DNA from: Gemmatimonadales bacterium
GTDB taxonomy: Bacteria > Gemmatimonadota > Gemmatimonadetes > Gemmatimonadales > JACORV01
DNA: 64,000 bases
Direction: 5' to 3'
Assembly: GCA_035502185.1 (NCBI GenBank)
Contig: DATJUT010000103.1
Coordinates: 41,972 to 105,971 of the forward strand
Shown here piece after piece: positions 62,065-64,000 of this stretch. Below the pieces are notes generated by a model, which saw only the letters and a program-made list of their open reading frames with translations, searched no databases and was not told where the DNA came from. The translations under genes were made by a program, and so were the position numbers. Each line of letters begins with the position of its first letter. The stretch's first letter is position 1.

Positions 62065-63669
62065 ATGGCGCATCCTCCGTCCCCGCACGCGCCGCAGTCT
62101 GGGCAGTCGTCCTCGGTCCCCTCGCACCCCGGCCTGCGCATCCTCGCCGAAGTGAGCGCCGCCCTGTCGGCCGGCGTCTTCTCCGAGGCGGCCATGGCGT
62201 CGGTGGTCGTCACGCTGCGCCGGGGCTTCGACGCGCTGCTGTGCCGCCTGTGGGTGCGCGAGGAGGACGGCGTGTCCTTCCGCGCCATCGCCACCACCGG
62301 CGACGAGCCGTCGGCCGAGGAGGCGGCGCGGATCGCCGACGCCATCCGCACCGGCCCGCTCACCCCCGCCGACACGTGGGACGCCCTCGACCTCAGCGTG
62401 CCGCTGGTGCACCAGGAGGAGCGCCTCGGCCTGCTCCAGGTGCGGGTGCCGCGGGACGGCCGCGAGGCGATGGAGCGCGACGTCCTCACGGTGGTGGCGA
62501 GCGTGCTCTCGCCGCTGCTGGCGTCCAAGGAGCTGTCGCAGGATCTCGCCTTCGAGATCGCGCGCCGCGCCCGGGAGATCGACGACCAGCGCCGCTTCAC
62601 CGCCAAGGTGATCGACGCGCTGCCGGTCGGGCTCTACGTGATCGACCGCGACTACCGGATCCAGGCGTGGAACCGCAAGCGCGAGACCGGCACCCAGGGC
62701 GTGCCCCGGGAAGAGGCGATCGGCCGGCCCATCTTCGAGGTGCTCTTCCGCCAGCCGCGCGACCTGCTGCGGCGCGAGTTCGACGAGGTGCTCGCCTCCG
62801 GCAAGATGCAGGTCATCGAGCAGGAGTCCCAGGCTTCGGGCGAGGCGCGTCACTACCGCATCACCAAGATCCCGCTGCGGCTCAACGACGACGAAGTCAC
62901 GCACGTCATCACCACCGGTGAGGACATCACGGAGTGGAAGAGCGTGCAGCGGCAGATCGCGCAGTCGGAGAAGCTGGCCGCCATCGGCCAGCTCGCCGCC
63001 GGCGTGATGCACGAGATCAACAACCCCCTGGCCACCATCGGCGCCTGCTGCGAGGCGGTCAGCGCCGTGGCCGAGGACGCCGCTCCCGAGGTGCAGGCCG
63101 GCATCGCCGAGTACGTGAAGATCATGGACACGGAGGTGCAACGGTGCAAGCGCATCGTCGAAGGGCTGCTCGACGTGAGCCGCCCGCGCACGGGCGCCCG
63201 GGGCCCCACCGACGTCAACAAGGTGGTGGATGACACGCTGTTCCTCCTCAAGCATCACGAGCGGTTCAAGCGGGTCAACCTGCAGCGCGACCTGGCGCCG
63301 GGCCTCAAGCCGGTCCAGGCCAACAGCGAGCAGCTGATCCAGGTGTTCATGGCGTTGATGCTCAACGCCATGGACGCGATGGACGCGCGGGGCACCCTCA
63401 CCATCCAGACCAGCGTAAACCCCGACCGGGCCGACGAAGTCGTCGTCGCGTTCTCCGACACGGGGACGGGCATTGCCGGCCACGACATCCAGAAGATCTT
63501 CGAGCCGTTCTACACGACCAAGCCCCAGGGACGCGGCACGGGCCTCGGGCTCTCCATCTGCTACGGCATCGTCGCGGACCACCGGGGCCGGATCGAGGTG
63601 GACTCCGAGATGGGCCGCGGCTCCACGTTCCGCGTCATCCTGCCCGTCGGTGAAGATCCTCGTCATTGA
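62065..63669 (+). CDS. Soluble histidine kinase with GAF-like and PAS domains
   Basis: The sensor kinase has 534 aa and no membrane helix. Residues about 25-155 are GAF-like (DALLCRLWVREEDGVSF). Residues about 180-290 form a PAS domain (VIDALPVGLYVIDRDYRIQAWNRK) joined to a PAC end (TTGEDITEWKSVQRQ). The dimerisation box is QLAAGVMHEINNPLATIG with the phospho-histidine. The catalytic domain has an N box (ALMLNAMDAM), G1 DTGTGI and G2 GTGLGLSICYG. The NtrB-like H box suggests a sensor of metabolic or redox cues. It overlaps the response-regulator gene by 20 bp. Confidence 0.92.
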   Translation: MAHPPSPHAPQSGQSSSVPSHPGLRILAEVSAALSAGVFSEAAMASVVVTLRRGFDALLCRLWVREEDGVSFRAIATTGDEPSAEEAARIADAIRTGPLTPADTWDALDLSVPLVHQEERLGLLQVRVPRDGREAMERDVLTVVASVLSPLLASKELSQDLAFEIARRAREIDDQRRFTAKVIDALPVGLYVIDRDYRIQAWNRKRETGTQGVPREEAIGRPIFEVLFRQPRDLLRREFDEVLASGKMQVIEQESQASGEARHYRITKIPLRLNDDEVTHVITTGEDITEWKSVQRQIAQSEKLAAIGQLAAGVMHEINNPLATIGACCEAVSAVAEDAAPEVQAGIAEYVKIMDTEVQRCKRIVEGLLDVSRPRTGARGPTDVNKVVDDTLFLLKHHERFKRVNLQRDLAPGLKPVQANSEQLIQVFMALMLNAMDAMDARGTLTIQTSVNPDRADEVVVAFSDTGTGIAGHDIQKIFEPFYTTKPQGRGTGLGLSICYGIVADHRGRIEVDSEMGRGSTFRVILPVGEDPRH

Positions 63670-64000
63670 AGACGACCGGACCGTGGGGCAGTACGTGACC
63701 CGCGGCCTGACGGAGCACCACTACACGGCGGAGCTGGTGACCGACGGCCGCGCCGGCCTCGAGTCGGCCCGCGCGGGGCACTGGGACCTGATCGTGCTGG
63801 ACCTCCGGCTCCCCGGCCTGAGCGGGCTCGAGGTGCTCCACAACCTGCGCGACGGCGGCATCGGCACGCCCATCCTCGTGCTCACCGCGCAGGACACGGT
63901 CGAGGGGAAGGTGGACGCGCTGCGGGCGGGCGCCGACGACTACGTCACCAAGCCGTTCGCGATGGAGGAGCTGATCGCGCGAGTGGAGGCGATCAGCCGT
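63650..64000 (+). CDS. Response regulator, receiver domain (cut by window end)
   Basis: The first 117 codons encode a receiver domain: acidic residues in VIEDDRTVGQYV, phospho-acceptor D51 in VLDLRLPGLSG, the switch threonine in VLTAQD and the lysine in DDYVTKPF. This pattern is typical of OmpR/PhoB-type regulators, whose DNA-binding domain would lie beyond the window. GTG 63650 lies inside the kinase gene, marking a cognate pair. Confidence 0.9.
   Translation, partial: MKILVIEDDRTVGQYVTRGLTEHHYTAELVTDGRAGLESARAGHWDLIVLDLRLPGLSGLEVLHNLRDGGIGTPILVLTAQDTVEGKVDALRAGADDYVTKPFAMEELIARVEAISR

Overview
This is a 64 kb window of very GC-rich, densely packed bacterial chromosome with about 50 protein genes, one tRNA gene, no rRNA, no CRISPR array and no insertion sequence. 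The content points to a Gram-negative, respiring bacterium, most likely Gemmatimonadota or a close relative in the FCB group. This rests on a complete Alternative Complex III operon, an 11-subunit complex I operon, a ceramide-type lipid operon, lipoprotein and Tat signals, and start-proximal TAGCTT-like -10 elements. The phylum call is inference; no marker gene is present to prove it.

Layout. 0-1.2 kb: a membrane sensor (cut by the window edge) and an HD-GYP response regulator. 1.3-13.8 kb: a glycan and amine catabolic cluster with a GH38 alpha-mannosidase, two Dpp-type permeases, a family 5 solute-binding lipoprotein, a GHMP sugar kinase, a heparinase II/III-like protein with a CBM9-like tail, a class III aminotransferase and two amidohydrolase-fold proteins. 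13.9-14.9 kb: lgt. 15.0-22.4 kb: actABCDEF (Alternative Complex III), then a ferredoxin-reductase-like flavoprotein. 23.9-30.1 kb (minus strand): anti-sigma factor, ECF sigma factor, an exported VIT/VWA protein and a polytopic membrane protein of unknown function. The last two are separated by a 205-bp fold-back repeat. 30.2-31.3 kb: a K+ channel. 31.3-35.5 kb (minus strand): serine palmitoyltransferase-like, GNAT-type acyltransferase, NAD-dependent reductase and PAP2/IPC-synthase-like genes, a probable ceramide operon, with a second PAP2 phosphatase divergent from it. 36.4-38.7 kb: feoB and feoA. 38.8-41.4 kb: a secreted M6 metalloprotease with a dockerin-like C-terminus and a coupled lipoprotein. 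41.4-51.2 kb: tRNA-Ala and nuoABCDHIJKLMN, without nuoEFG. 51.2-62 kb: a peroxiredoxin, three further glycosidase-like proteins, a Tat-exported PLP enzyme and two small exported proteins. 62-64 kb: a histidine kinase and its response regulator, cut by the window end.

How it fits together. The respiratory genes form a quinone-linked chain: complex I reduces quinone, and Alternative Complex III oxidises quinol and passes electrons to a cytochrome c or terminal oxidase that lies outside the window. The glycosidases, importer parts and sugar kinase suggest a scavenger of complex polysaccharides. Many genes overlap by 4 bp (ATGA or GTGA), indicating translational coupling. Several genes appear to start at, or within a few bases of, the predicted transcription start, suggesting leaderless mRNAs.

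The points most worth following up are the compact ceramide operon, the two kinds of intergenic repeat (28,041-28,245, and the pair 22,448-22,553 / 56,966-57,075), the protease-lipoprotein pair, the GH36-like protein that has lost its usual nucleophile, and the recurrent start-proximal promoters.
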